64,000 nucleotides of DNA from Aplectana chamaeleonis (taxonomy: Eukaryota > Nematoda > Chromadorea > Rhabditida > Cosmocercidae), in NCBI GenBank assembly GCA_029168955.1, contig JAPDOI010000170.1:1260001-1324000 (forward strand). Direction: 5' to 3'. The position numbers and the translations under genes are program-made. The notes under the pieces were generated by a model. It was given only the letters and a program-made list of their open reading frames with translations. It ran no database searches and was not told the origin of the DNA. This document shows, in pieces, positions 1 through 13,204 of this stretch (position 1 is its first letter; each line of letters begins with the position of its first letter).

Positions 1-676
1 ATGGTAGGGGCCGTGCGGGCCTATTTATGCTGATATCTCGACCATGTTTGCTCTGGTTGCGTTTTCGAAGAAGAATCCTCTCAGTGAATGTGAATTACAC
101 TCTCGGCGTCGCAGGTGAATCCTCGGAGCTGTATCCGATATTGGGGGGGGGGTCGAAAAAAATTGCATCACGCCAAACTTTCACCCACCCAGGGGTTCCA
201 AACCCCTTGAGAAATTCAGAGTTCGTTCTGCACACATATTTGAATTCATAAGATTCCCGGATACCGAATGTGTGGCCAAAAATCTGAGAGCGGCGTCCTT
301 TACCACTCCATTATCGGATACATTTCCGAATCCTAATGTTCCGTGAAATATTGTCAGGTGATATTCACGGTAGGGTTTGGGGCATTCTTTAGAGCTTTGG
401 CATTTCGGAGTTTTCCAGGAGCGAGCGGTATTTCTTTTCTGAACATCGCTATCAGTAGTTATATTTCGCCATGATCGACGCTCGCAACTGGTTGTCGATC
501 AAAATAGGGAATTCTATAGAAAGGCTCCGGAGTTTATGTAAATTATGAGCGGAGGGTAGGAGCGGCTCGATCCCTCACTTTGTGCAATGTCTTGCATGTA
601 CTGTGTCTCATGTTCTTCCTTCAGCCTTGTTGGTCGGACCGAGGTCTAAAAATCCTATATGTGTCAATTGTCCAGT
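1..676. other. Intergenic, no gene recognised
   Basis: I see no conserved protein domain and no splice-bounded exon here. Open frames are short and occur on both strands. The stretch ends at the TTAA that opens the first MITE. Confidence 0.5.
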
Positions 677-1163
677 TTAAAGGCAGTGTTCACGATGATA
701 AAAGTTTTCGAAATTCTACTAGGATTGGGTAGTGGAGAGACACTCTGTAACGTTAACGTCGAAAGAACGCATGAAAACGAGCCAGGAAGAGCCCCAAAAG
801 TGCCCGAAGTTGCAACTTCGAGCGCATTGAAAACCCCAAAAGCGCATCACAAACCCCACCGACGTGAACAAATGAATGCTCGAGATCGTGAGATGAGCGA
901 TGATTTTCAATCATTAGCCCCGTTCATTCTCAGCTTCTCTCTTTACTCAGGTCAGCTCGCATAGATCGGCTGCAAAAGACGGAAGTTACAAGCCTCGGAC
1001 AACTCGTCCACCATGCTTCCATAGCTCAATCTTTGAGGGACCATACCTGCGTTCACAGAAGGTCTTGTATGGTTTCAGAGACACCATTGGAATCAGCATG
1101 GGGCCGTTTACAAGATAGGCGGAATAACAGAAAAACGATTTTCATCGTGAACACTGCCTTTAA
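677..1163. repeat. TTAA-type MITE, subfamily A1
   Basis: A 487 bp non-autonomous element. It opens TTAAAGGCAGTGTTCACGAT and closes with the inverse, ATCGTGAACACTGCCTTTAA. The interior carries the A1 hallmark found in six other copies here (for example 'gctgcaaaagacggaag' followed by 'acaactcgtccaccatg'). Small open frames inside it are not genes. The target duplication is TTAA, or TA if the outer T and A belong to the element. Confidence 0.9.
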
Positions 1164-1798
1164 GACAGCATCTAGGAATGTAATGTTAGCATTTTTTTCG
1201 AGTTTGAACTTCGTTCAAAGTTTTCATGAATAGATTTTTGAAGAAGAACGCATGGTGTTCTCGTGGTTGCCATCCGCCTAGCAGCTCTTTCCTAATCCGC
1301 TAATCGTCTTTGACGGCTTCCTTTGCTTACGTCGTTTATCCGCCACCGCTGTTGCCACTTATTACGGTCAATTGTTGAACAATTGCCCAAACAAAGGCTG
1401 ATTCTCGCGCTTACAAAAACCAGGCCACTTTTCGCAGATCCACCGAACGACTCCTCATACATGGAAATACAGTGGGCTTCCTTCATATGATATAATTCAT
1501 ATCCATACCCTTTGCATCGGTTTAATCAATCTACTGGTGTGTGACAGCGGGAGGAAGTGAACGTTAGACTTACGCTTGAATCCTCTAGTTTTGTGGTCAG
1601 CACCCCGAAGAAGGCATACTACTTTAAAAAGGTTGGGCAAAAAAAAGGGCAAACCGTTACGGCCTGAAAAAGTTGATTGCGCCCTGGGTGGGAACGAAAA
1701 TCCGGCTTTTTCGGCAAAGTCAGTTTTGCCTCGTTGGTTTGTGTCCCTCTAGCGCACTTTAACTCAGCATCCGAGGCGGGCTCAGCGTTCTCAGTGCA
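1164..1798. other. Intergenic, no gene recognised
   Basis: No exon, RNA gene or obvious repeat is recognised between the two flanking MITEs. Confidence 0.45.
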
Positions 1799-2302
1799 TT
1801 AAAGGCAGCAGACACGCTCAAAAATGGTATCGATTTTATGACATAAATCAAAGGTTTGGAGCTGGTTGTATTGGGAATTGACGAAAAAACGGACGAAAAC
1901 TGTGTGCAAATAGAGGAATCACGGTTATTCTGTTACCAAGTGAAAGTGGACGAGTTTTACGGCGCGCGGTTGAAACAGCGAATATTAGCAACAAAACGGT
2001 TGAGATAAAGAAGCCGATATACTCTTACAGCCTAAACTGGAACGTTCACCTCGTTGGAAGCATCAAAAACCAGCCGAAGGGACCGTATTAATACTATCAA
2101 TCTGGACGAGTTTGTATTTTGGGGCGGGGTTGCAGAAGCTTAGGGGCGGGGTTGCAGAAATTTTTCGATTTTCATTGCTGAAATTTAGTAGTTTTGACTC
2201 GTTTTTGACGCTTCCAAAGGCGTGAGCAGTCTACTAGGAGCCATGCGACTTTAGAAAAGTAGTTATCTCAACAACTTTTTCGAGCGTGTCTGCTGCCTTT
2301 GA
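1799..2302. repeat. TTAA-type MITE, subfamily B (short copy)
   Basis: It opens TTAAAGGCAGCAGACACGCT and ends in the inverse, 'agcgtgtctgctgcctttga' (last TTAA decayed to TTGA). Its left part matches the arms of the large palindromic B element at 48030-49661 (shared words such as 'tgtgtgcaaatagaggaat' and 'gcgcggttgaaacagcga'), but this copy has no matching right arm. It therefore looks like a deletion derivative of the long-TIR element. Confidence 0.87.
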
Positions 2303-4522
2303 GCAAATTTTCTCGCCAGTGACAAATACCAGTATTTTCGAATTTCGCATTGGAATTTGTGGCTTGCCTTGTTCTATAAATGTACCAAAGCCTCGGTAGT
2401 TGAAGGAATTGTTGAGGCCTATGAGGACTTCTTGATGACACTGACAAGTGGTTTCCGGGCATCTATTCCCGCTGCGATTTCACACCAGTCCTAGATTGCC
2501 ACAGGTAGGAGCTCCTGCCCCTCCAAGGCTCAAGATGATTACATTGGATTTTCAAAAACAAGAATTGACTTAGGCATATGGTTTTGATAGCTGTGATTCT
2601 TAAGTTGAGGCAGAAAGCTTTTGGGAAGAGATGCCATAGAATCCAATAATGGTGCCTGATCGAAGTTCACTGAATGCCTCGGGAGATTCTAAGAAACACC
2701 GAAACTAAAACCAAGTAGCAACGTGAAATACACAAGAAAAAAACAAATTCATTCATTAAGAACACCGAAATCGGTACCGAAAACTATCAAAATCCTTTTC
2801 AAGTTCAGCTACGCAGTTTCGGAGTTTTTGAGCTGAAATTTTGCGTTTCTTAGTGAACGAGATTGCTTTCTAAGTGTTCCGAGTTGCTAACATACCTTGA
2901 CGTTTTTTTTTGCTTTTTTGGGATACCCAAAGGCATTTAGTGAACATTGAGCACAAACTGTTGACACTGTACCGCATACCCACTGCTATCGAAACATGGT
3001 TCTTGTATGACCTCGCTGAGAGTATAAAACAAACCCTTTGTCTTCTATGGATCCAATTTTCATTTTTCCGCTTTTTAAAATTAATGCCCTCTGTGTTCTT
3101 TCTTCTTTTCCCAGCGATACAAAGCACAACACTTCGTGAATATAAGCCCTATCCAAATACATCTAATTTGCCGATATTGCTTTTTTTCAATCGAACACTG
3201 GCAAAATAAATGCGAAAGCGTGAAGAATGAAGTAATTGAGAGAGTACTCGTAGCCTTCAACTACGAAATTCGGTGCCTTCAAATTTTTGTAGAAGTAGGA
3301 AGGACAGAGGTCGCCAAACCAGAAAATTCTGGACAAAAATCAAAACTTGCTCTCAATGAAACAGAATCGTTTCGGTAGCTAATGTCTTTATCGGAATGAG
3401 ATTCCTGTCCAAATTGAACACATTCTCTGTTGCTTCGATCTAGGACGAAAACTAATCGTGCCGAGATCCCAGAAAGATTTGCTTACACTGCGTGTCGCGA
3501 CAGCACGTGCCCGCAACTGTGGATGGGAATTCCATTCCAGTATGGACAGTACAAGAATTTTCATGCAGAGGCAGAACTGCATTTCTGAATTTTATAATAA
3601 CTTGGAGGAAAACAAACCCGGGAAAGGGAGCAATCGAAGCAGAATATAGTTTATAAGAGGATAAAATTTTTGGCATTGTACGGTCCTTCAGGATATGTGC
3701 CGCACATTCGTCGCGAACCGAATTCCAACTCACCAGCAAGCGTCCTCATCTTTCCAGACATGCCTATTGCTAGCAGAGCAAACCACCACAGTATTCGACT
3801 AAATCATGTGGCTGATCTACCGCGGACCTCGAACCTGCTCGGCATTTCTTGTTCAATTGAAAAGCCTTAGAGCATAGATTGTCTATGCTTATTTTTTCGT
3901 GTGGTGAGCCAATTTTTTACTTGAACTTTTTTTCACGAATTTCTGAGAATTTTTTTTATCGAAACTTTCTATGGTCCACCGTGCCTCACAAGTTTACATG
4001 GTTGCGGCAGACAGAGGACGAATACACACATAAATGCTTATGATGAACGTAGCTAATCCAGTAACCTCATCTCCTGTCCCCATACAGTTGATGTTGACAC
4101 TGGTTGGAGCAAATCACAGGTTTTGGCTGGTATGGAAACTCCTGGAGAGGTGTGAATTATTGGCTGTGCGGTAATTAGCGCAGTGCTTGACCCTAGAAGG
4201 GACTCCCGCAGGGAAAGCTTGTACGGGACGAGACGGACACAAGTAATCCCTTAATGCAAACATCGCAACCGTTTGGAGCCACCGCTCATCAAACGACGAC
4301 CGACCGTAATTGCACTCAATCACCACAATTGACAGAGCATCCGCCAACTTCGATTGTTAAACTGCTCTGGAGAGATTGCTTGTATTTTTTTAGTGTAAAG
4401 GTTACATAGTCGGTTGCAAACGGCCAGTAGCAGTGAACTTTAAATTTCGCAGAATGCAAATCTAAATATACCCGAGACAGATAATTTTTTAATAATCTTT
4501 TAAACCCGAATAAATTAATTGC
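2303..4522. other. Intergenic, no gene recognised
   Basis: About 2.2 kb with only short open frames on both strands. None shows a recognisable domain, a phase-consistent splice pair or a signal peptide. I annotate no gene. Confidence 0.45.
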
Positions 4523-4801
4523 TATACTCTGTTTATCTTGAATTGCACAAAACACGGTCCGCCAACAGTCCTCTAATTGGCCCGCTAGTACCGTAGTGTA
4601 CGTCCACGACGCGTTCTCGCCAGGCCCGGGTGGCAGGGTGGGTGGCCGAGTGACGGCATTGACGAATCGATTGCTCTGCACACCGGGTGCACACCCGGGT
4701 CTGCCGAGAACGCGTCGTGGACGTCCACTACGGTACTAGCGGGCTAATTATAGGACTATTGGCGGACCATGTTTTGTGCAATTCAAGATAAACAGAGTAT
4801 A
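4523..4801. repeat. Foldback element with 97 bp arms
   Basis: The left arm 4523-4619 is matched in inverse by 4705-4801 with no length change and few mismatches (for example 'gaattgcacaaaacacgg' against 'ccatgttttgtgcaattc'). The 85 bp loop is GC-rich. No coding sequence. This is the size and structure of a foldback MITE. Confidence 0.9.
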
Positions 4802-5347
4802 TATCCCATGCACACTTAGACCTTTTTACTTTTGACAATGGCTTAAGTATGAGTGGCGCCAAAAGAATAGCAAATTCCCAAACTTGTCTGCCACATTCAC
4901 AATCCCCCCAATCAGAGTTCTGCCACTTACTCAGAAAGTTTCGGAACGAATCTTTGGTATGCTCAACAAGCTCTGACATCATCAAATACACACAGTGGCA
5001 GGGCAAAGTAGCGACGTAGTAGAGAAAGTTTAGTGGAATGATCAGGGAGGTGGCTTTTGTATATTAGTCAAGATACATAAAGTATGCCCTGTTAGGACTG
5101 TCCGCTCACGCGGTCGGCGTGAGTGTCGCGCGGCGGTCACGAAATTATTTTTCGGACGAGCCTTTCCACGACACGTATACAGCCGAATGAGATATTATTC
5201 ACTTTTCCCCTGATATTCCTGCTAATCGATTCACAAATCCGAAAAATGCTTTCGCGGCAGCCGATAAACTAGCTCGCCGACCGCGTGAGCGAGCAGTCTC
5301 ATTCGGACAGACTTTATCTACCTACTTTCGCAATATGTCTACGGTTG
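4802..5347. other. Intergenic, no gene recognised
   Basis: No gene seen. The stretch contains 'ctcacgcggtcggcgtgag' near 5105 and related 'accgcgtgagcgagcag' near 5280, probably the ends of another small inverted element. Confidence 0.4.
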
Positions 5348-7473
5348 GTTGCAACCAGGGCTGGGCACGCGTCCCGGGTAACCTTAGGGGGGTGCATATT
5401 AGACGTTGCAGAGAGGGCAAAGGGGGGTGCCTAAGCCGAACACGAAAAAAAAGAACGAAGTGCATGTTCTGTCGAATTTCAGGAAAAAAGTAGTACGCAC
5501 TATTCTTCTAAATTGTCATATCTTCTTCTCCGCTTTTTGAGTCGAACACGAAAAGAATTCAAATTATCGATAGAGATGCAGGTTGTGTTCGCAATAATTC
5601 ATAGTTGCTGTCGAAGTTTGTTTCGATGAAGGAATAAACACCACTCTGCTATCTTGTAGCAAGTAAGGATTGATATGGTGTCATGTTTCTTTGGTGCAAC
5701 GTTCATTGATTACGCGGGTGGTTACCGATTCGAGGCAAAGATACTAAGACAGCGCCCAGGAAAACTATCATTCAAGTTCAAAAAATATTAGCGGACTGAT
5801 CGCCTAGGTCGCCCATTTTGTGCCGGTCGAAGCAAGGCTTATCGGGCTTATCATGTCAAAATCTTCTTATCACTGTTATACTTTGCCATGACCGACCGCT
5901 CCGCTGCTTACCCTGCCCGGACTCTGCTAGGATTTATTTCGACAAATTAAAAGTACAGATAGCACAGTCAGCATCACAACTAGTCAATAGATTTTTATTC
6001 ATGAGAATGTGACTTATGAAGAGGGCCAACTATAAAAAATGAAGACTGCAAGTTACTATGAAAGAAGCGAATGACCGTGCCGTCCCCATTGAGAAGTACC
6101 CTTTACATAAAAACCCGAGTTTAATCCACCTTGAATGCCGCAATCTCTCATAGACTAGGCTAGCCGTGCGATCTGGTGTTTGTCCGCAGCTACACAACGC
6201 GCACTGGAGTGGACGCGCACGCAATATTAATTAAAAATGTATTTTATTACAGAACGGGGCGGAAAATGATTGAAACTGGAGTAAATGGAAGCAGGCAGAA
6301 CTAGGATTCTTTCAATGTATACAGTATAGAAATTTAATGTAAACAAACTAAGTTGGAGCGGAGTGAATTTTTGGACGTGCTAAGGTTCATTCAAATGAAC
6401 CTAGTTGATTAAAAACACCCACAAACATGAGAACTAAGAGCATTGCGAGAAAGAGGAGAATCTGGCAAACATTTTAATAGCAATAGGTTTCATATTCAAA
6501 GTGATTTAAGGACCTTAAAACTCGTCCCGGTTTTGTCCCGGTTTTCCCGGTTTTCGGGGTAAAACCGGGACGAGATTTAAGGTCCTTAAATCACATTAAA
6601 AACCAGTCCCATTGATGCTAAAATGTTTGCCAGATTCTCCTCTTCTAACAATACCCTTTTCTCTCAGTTTAATGCTAGTTTTGATCAACTAGGTTCGTTT
6701 GAATGAACCTTGTCACGGCTAAATATTTACACCCGCTCTAACTTTGTTTATTTACATTAAATTTCTAAAATGGGTGTATCCAGAATGGACAACTTTCATC
6801 ATCTTCCATTTCCTTTGGTTTCAATCATTTTCTCCTCCTGGTCTGTAATAAAATACATTTTTTATTAATATTGAGTGCGCGTCCATTCCCGTGTGCGCTG
6901 TGTAGCTGCGTACTGACACCGTATCACACGGCAAGCCGATTTTTTAAGGGATAGCGGCATTCTAGGAGGCGAAAACTCGGGTTTTCTACTCCCTAAGAAT
7001 CACATGAATCCTAACATTGTTCCACAACACAAAATAGTTCTGATTTCCACATCAGAACAATCAAACACGGATTAACTAATCCTTTATATGTTTATGAAAA
7101 CATTCGACAGGAAACATTAATTATTGCAATAGTAGTAGTTCTGTTGTTGGTAATTGTTCAATTGTTTTGTATTGAAAAATGTTTTATATTTTGTAATAAC
7201 TTACCGTCTTACTAACAAATTTTCCTCATGGGGTTGTTTTGAAGTTCAGAAATTACACCACCCTTTTTGTGGCCATTTTCGGAATTTTCTCGATTCCGTG
7301 CTTTTTTTATATTCTTGTTTATCAAAATCAGGAAGTCAAGATCATGGCTGTCCAACTATTCGGAAAACAGCCGATTTCGATTTCTTATAAGGGGGTGCCT
7401 AAAATTACCGAGCTAAGGGGGGTGCATATTCGGAATCGCCATGCCGGGACGTGTGCCCAGCCCTGGTTGCAAC
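5348..7473. repeat. Composite repeat bounded by about 30 bp inverted ends
   Basis: The ends 5348-5378 ('gttgcaaccagggctgggca...') and 7444-7473 ('...tgcccagccctggttgcaac') are inverted copies. Just inside them a pair of direct repeats occurs at both ends: 'aggggggtgcatatt' (5394 and 7426) and 'gggggtgcctaa' (5421 and 7391). A separate long foldback element occupies the centre. The open frame across 7239-7673 runs over the right boundary and is not a gene. Confidence 0.65.
6109..6985. repeat. Large foldback element, arms about 430 bp
   Basis: The two halves are inverted copies about a centre near 6545. Matches include 'aaaacccgagt'/'actcgggtttt' at the rims, 'gcagctacacaacgcgcac'/'gtgtgcgctgtgtagctgc', and 'aatgaacctagttgat'/'atcaactaggttcgtt'. 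The core is a tight GC-rich palindrome around 'ctcgtcccggttt'. There is no open frame of note. The arms differ by scattered substitutions, so it is not recent. Confidence 0.85.
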
Positions 7474-8568
7474 ACAGCGGAATGATACATAGCAAAATAT
7501 CAACGTCTTTCCATTGTGCTCAAACGGACTACAACTATTTGCTGACTGTTTTATATAGCGATTTTTCAACAATTATTTCCTTTGTTCATTTTTGGACGCG
7601 TAAATATTTCTGCAAAATCGCACGGACAATGTCTTCTCACACACGGAGAAATACAGAAATAGATCAGGTTTAAAACTCACCGATTCCGAGCACGGAATTT
7701 GAGAACACCCTCCTGCCCCTTTAATATATTAAAGTTGTATCATGAAGCGTCATGGTAAGTATACAACCATCCCCTGTGAGTCCTGGCGTAGCATGCACCG
7801 GATGCGACTAGAACAACCGTATTTTATCCAAAGCCTCTCCGAATGGATGTTCTTAGATATGCGATGGCCCTAAATTGCTAGTGTTCAAAAACTTTCAAGA
7901 ATAGGCTGGGTTTGAAAGAATTGTCTACGATAGAAATTGCTCTCGGGTCTCCGCTCGGAATGTTTGATTGCATCTGTCGTGGAGGGGAAACGAAGAAACC
8001 AGTCTCAGAATGGCTAGGTGAGTTAAGATTTGGCGCGGAAAGTGAAACATTGATAAGTTACATAGTTCACACAAAGAGGCGTGGTGGGTCGGCCAATCGA
8101 TTGGAAGGAAAGTCGTAGGTATTCTTTGTATTTAATGGACTTTGTGGATTGGAAAGTTTCGACTGTGACGGTGTAAGGGCTTTTCCGGACTCAATGTTGC
8201 TCGTTTTGTCGACATTATCGTTGCAATGAGCCCCGAACCACCCATATTGCAGTGAAATTCCGAATGCTGTATCCATCAAGGACCTGTCTCTAAACTCAAT
8301 GAATAATTCTGAGAATTCATTTTTGGATTGTGTTGATGACTCCGCGTAATTAATAGAAGCCTAATCGCCAATGGTCCTTCAACTTAGGACACTCAAGCTA
8401 GCTAATTACTGTTTTTAGACAGATCCATTCAGTATCACACTAACTTGGAACGTAACGAAAAGCCTGGAGAAAAGACACCCAAAATCCGTGGACCCGGTCA
8501 GAAAATCCTTTTCTAACTTCTTCTTCTTCTTCTTACTTTATTGGAAATACAGTTCACCGCAATATTAC
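7474..8568. other. Intergenic, no firm gene
   Basis: No domain recognised. On the - strand around 7685-7720 there is a 32 bp exon-like piece with a GTGAG donor, too short to call. A TTC microsatellite lies at 8517-8535. Confidence 0.4.
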
Positions 8569-9015
8569 AAGGACATGGTGCGGTTGCGGTCACACACTAA
8601 AACTACGATGGATGACGCCTAATTTCCTTATCGATCAACAGCACAGCTGATTTTCGAGGTGAGTTACTGCCTTTCTTTTTTCCTTGTTTGCTTCGGCATT
8701 ACCTTTGTTTCCGACTCTTATAATAATACGAATAGGGGCTTTTCTTGGTGTGCAAGAGGAATTTGCCGTTTTTTCGATTTCAAAACAGAATTTCGAAAAA
8801 AAACACTTCGAAGCCCGAACAAACGGCTATTTTCTCTCACGCGCTAAGAATAGCCCCTACTCTAAACATTTGAACAGTTAAGAATAACACTAATGCCAAA
8901 GCAAACAAGAGAAACCGTAACCTACACAGAAAATCAGCTGCGCTGTCGATCGATAATGAAATTAGGCGTCTTCCACCGTAGTTTTAATGTGTGACCGCAA
9001 CCGCACCATGTCCTT
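8569..9015. repeat. Foldback element with about 130 bp arms
   Basis: 'aaggacatggtgcggttgcg' at 8569 is answered by 'cgcaaccgcaccatgtcctt' ending at 9015. The match continues inward through 'cacactaaaactacg' and 'gacgcctaattt' and then more weakly through 'ttgtttgcttcggcattacc'. No coding content is recognised. Confidence 0.85.
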
Positions 9016-9339
9016 TTAACTTTGCGGCAAACTTTACGATTTTTGTCGCAAGTTCTCTGAAATACGCAGCAAGCAGTCAAAACCACGAGATCAGGTCTCA
9101 AACGCAGACAGGGTTTTCTAAAAATGCGGTTTGAGGTTCTATGTATTATATAATACATACATACATATAATACCGTAAGATCGATTGAACCCTGCATCCG
9201 GAAATCTGCGGAAAACTGCACAACAAGGAGTATGCCCAAAAAAGAAGATTTCAGAGGGCTTTCGGCTATCTGAAGTTTTCTTCGACATGTAGGCACTATA
9301 CAGTATCGCGCATGTTTTTTTTTGTTGCAAAAACGGCGT

Positions 9340-9775
9340 TTTTTAGCTCACGAAGCGTCGCATCGAAATAACTACTTTCAAAATTGACGAAATGAGTTTT
9401 TCAGAAAGTTTTCGTGTTCCTCTATGCGAGGCGAATGTAATGGTACGAGTAGAAAGCCCCTGTAACTCCGGTATTTGGTTCAAAAATGTGTATTTCCTTC
9501 TAAGACTCATATCGACCACAGGTCAAAACAGAACAGATTTCTGCTATCATGACCATCTGATCAGTTTAGAATGAGGAATTTTGTGGTACAAATATGTGGT
9601 TTTGCTATGATTTTGAAACACTATCGTATAGGAGTAAATGGAAGCAATCTAAAAATGACTTCAGAATTGAAACTGGACCACTGTGAAACAAGTTATGGCG
9701 TTGCGGCGCTTTGTGAGCGCAAAAAACGTCGCGAAACGCTAGAAATTTTCTCGGTACTGTACTTCGTATCCGAAT
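9340..9775. repeat. Dispersed repeat family G
   Basis: This stretch aligns by eye over about 430 bp with 57235-57690. Shared words include 'accacaggtcaaaaca', 'gatttctgctatcatgac/t' and 'tttgagcgca'. A diverged piece in the other orientation lies near 63150-63280. Short frames inside it are not conserved between the copies. Confidence 0.7.
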
Positions 9776-9782
9776 AACTCCT

Positions 9783-12372
9783 TTTTCAGATATCCGACCG
9801 GATATCCGATATTCGGATAATCCGATATCCGAAAATTTGAAAAAAAAACGCATTATCTGAATCGAGCAAATATCCGGGAAATTCAAAATCGGCATTATCT
9901 GAATCGAACTATTAACGGTCAATAATTTGGATAAAATCGGATAAAGTTTGGATAAAATCGGATAATTTTTGGATATGATAGGTTAAATTCGGATAAAATT
10001 TCGCTTGGCCACGCCCATTTTTTCCGCATCGCCTTCTATTTAGTACATCAATCAACCCAGAGTTCTCCTCCTCCTTCTGAAATCGGAAGAGTCTTTGTGG
10101 CGCGGAAAAATGGGCGTGGTCAAGTGAGAAGACTAACAAGGGACCACTTTGAACAAAAAATGGAGTTTCGAAAAACGGTCTTTTGAGAGTCGTAGAGGGC
10201 GTTAAAATAAACAATTTAAGATTTTAAAATTTCACTCAGTCCTCACGGGTAGATCAAAAGCCACCAAAACAATGGGTTGCGGTAGGTAAAATGCCATTCA
10301 ATGCACCCTAGCCCGACGAAATCCGCTAAAAAACAGGAAAAGGACCCCAGATTCGTGTTCAGCGCCCCAAATTAGCCCCTGGGTGGAGTTTGGGCGAGAA
10401 AAAAATTTAGGACCCAAACTTCGCTTTCGGAGGTTATTTAAAGTGCTCATAACGAATCTGAGGTCAGTTTATCGATTTTCGACAGATTACGGTAGATTAC
10501 GGTGGGTATACGGTAGTTGGATCGAAGTCTCAGATTTGACTCAAAATTTCTGAACGGGGGTTATTCGGGGTGCTGAATACGAATTTGATGTCCACTTGTT
10601 AATTTTCAAATCATTAAAGTAGGTTAAGGCCCTCTATGTCATGACAACTACCATAAACTGCAGTAAATCTCAGAATTTCGGCAAACGATCTCTCGATTCG
10701 TGTTCAGCACCCTACATACAAGTTTTGAGCCGAATCCGAAATTTTTTTCTACAGACCACCCTGAAAATCCCTTCATGGGCACCCTTGCCTTGCCGCGCGA
10801 AGTTTGGAAAAACGCCTGCAACTTTTTTTCAGAGTGGTTTCTTTTCTTCTTCAGAGAGGCTGCGAAGAGCATACTCGGATTCTACGTCCAAAATGGTTCC
10901 AAAAAACTACTTTTAATCCAGAATGGCCAGGCTGAATAAAAGTAGTTCTCTGGTAGGATGCGTTCTCAAAAGAGTGGTTCTGTTCTACTCCAAATTTTGG
11001 AATTGATAACGGAACACTTTTCTTGAGTCTTCGAGCCATGCGCTAAAGTATTAGGTTGCTTCAAAGGATTTTGTAGTTTAGGTAAACCCACTTCTGTTTA
11101 CAATAATTATTTCTGTTGGAAAAAAAGATTGGTCATTGATCAAGGAACAAGTCCTTGAAGTTTCATTTTTTCCGAACTTTTTTCCAGCGTCATATATCAA
11201 AATAAGTCTCCTAAACTGTTTCTCCTAATTAAGGACGATTTTTCTGTGGCATATGTGGGGGAGAAGGGTAAGGGTATTCTTGATATTCTAGCAATTGTCG
11301 AAACCTCGGAATTTCTATAGCTTCTAACATTGATGTGAACCGTTCTCCGTTTATATCAAGTTACCTCTGCGATATAAGAAAAGAGGTTTAAAAAACAAGA
11401 GACACTGTTAAAACTCAAAACAAGTAAGGTGAACACATAGAAATGTCATTACTATCAGCCATAATGCAGTAATGATCCCACAGTATTCGAACCATCTTTC
11501 AATTGCATCGTAATCCAACGGCTAACCGGCTGAGCCATGATGTGATGACAGCCCACCCTAACTATCACATTGCACTGATCGGTGGTTTGAATGCAACGAG
11601 CATTGTTCAGGGGATCAATGAACAAGTCATAACTTGAGAACCTAGCTAGATTTCATCTTCAAACTTTTAGGAGAACCTTTTCAGATGATTTCAAGGCCAC
11701 TGTATAGCTCACATTTGTGCTACGTCCTCCCAATCCAACGTTCTGGTTTCTTTCTTTTCTTGATCGTTTTTGATCTACCCGTGAGGACTGAGCGAAATTT
11801 TAAAATCTCAAATTGCTTCTTCTTAACTCCTCTACAACCCTCAGAAGACCGTTTTTCAAAAGTCCATTTTTCGTTCGAAGTGGTCCCTTGTAAGTGGCTA
11901 GTTATTCAGTCTAGAAGGTTTTTTTTGTCTAGTTGCTTTGCACACTTTTCACTAGCTAGTTGTCCTGAATCAAACCTGTGTATGACCAATACTGTGCATC
12001 CCAACGACGATATAATAATTGAAGATTTGTTTACATATTTTTATTAATATGCATATATGAAGTTTGAAGTTTGTATGTTAACATGCTGCAAGAGCAATGA
12101 AGTACTAGTAGTTTGTTGAATTATGGATGTTTTCAAAGTACTTGATTTATTCTTCACCGTTTTGCCTACACTTTATTCAGAAAATATCCGAAATTATCCG
12201 ACCAGATATCCGTATCCAAACCACTGGGAAAATGGCGATATCTGAATCGATCCATCATCCGAAAATTTGAAAAAAAAACGCATTATCTGAATTGAACCTA
12301 TATCCAGGAAATTCAAAATTCGTATTATCCGAATCGATCCATTATCCGAAAAATTATCTTCGGATAACAAGT
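9783..12372. repeat. Repeat block bounded by ATCCGA word arrays
   Basis: Two copies of an array built from the words gatatccg/attatccga lie at 9783-9980 and 12180-12372 in the same orientation and share 'gaaaatttgaaaaaaaaacg'. Between them, 10122-10268 and 11762-11905 are inverted copies of each other ('ctcacgggtagatcaaaa' against 'ttttgatctacccgtgag'). Open frames in the block (for example 11685-12047) span these repeats and are not genes. Confidence 0.7.
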
Positions 12373-13204
12373 AGACACTGTCGACGTTACTAAAAAACCG
12401 GAGAAATAGATATTCACAGGATTCGACTCTCGAGAATTGATCGCTAACCAAAAGGGGCTGTTATGAGTTTACGAATAATAAACGAGTGGCCCAGTTTGGC
12501 ACAAGACTGGCGAAATGCGGGAAACAATGAGCCAGATGTGTCATAATCTTCTACTGTTAGTTGTACTATGCTTATCGAAAGTTTCATCAAACACCTGACT
12601 AATAGGTTAGGGAGATTTAATTGGCATCCAGTGGATTAGTAACAGCATACAACTTGGAGACACCTCATCATTTTCACTAATTACTCAACCGCGGACAAAG
12701 CCAGAACTTGGCCAGGGTCAGGAATGGCAGTGTAGTGCTGTGGGTGGATCCAGTCCGTAAGGGTGTGAGGATGTGCTGGAATGTAACTGAAAACATACTG
12801 CATGCAGACTGCGAAAAATTGCGATTCATGATACATTTTTCAAAGTATCACACGAACTTTCTTTTCGGGCTTGAGGGCTTCTAAAGGATTAATCTTAGAT
12901 TTAACTCCGAAGTCGACTATAAGCCATGTTTTACAGTGGATGAGCCCCAGCAATGGACGGGTGGAGGGATGAGCTAAATTATGCCGAAACTCTCAGATTT
13001 CGCGCTGACATTCGACACTTAGTGGCAATTAAGTGACAGGTGCCGCCTGCAGGGATACGGTATTGCCATCGGTGGGCCAATCACAGTCATGGGCTGACTC
13101 CGCCCACTACGCTTTTGAAGGGGTTCATATGTGGATAATTGCCATGACGGCGCTGCTATTTTGAGCTGCCAGATCAGGTTTAATCCTTTCGATCTCTTGA
13201 GCCC
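12373..13204. other. Upstream region of the SIX homeobox gene
   Basis: No exon is recognised. Promoter elements would lie here, but I cannot point to a TATA box or a convincing trans-splice acceptor. A further 5' exon of the homeobox gene could be hidden in this stretch. Confidence 0.4.

Noticed and set aside
7239..7673. A 144-codon open frame with a hydrophobic start
   Set aside because: It runs across the right boundary of the 5348-7473 repeat and includes its inverted end. No homology or splice structure supports it.
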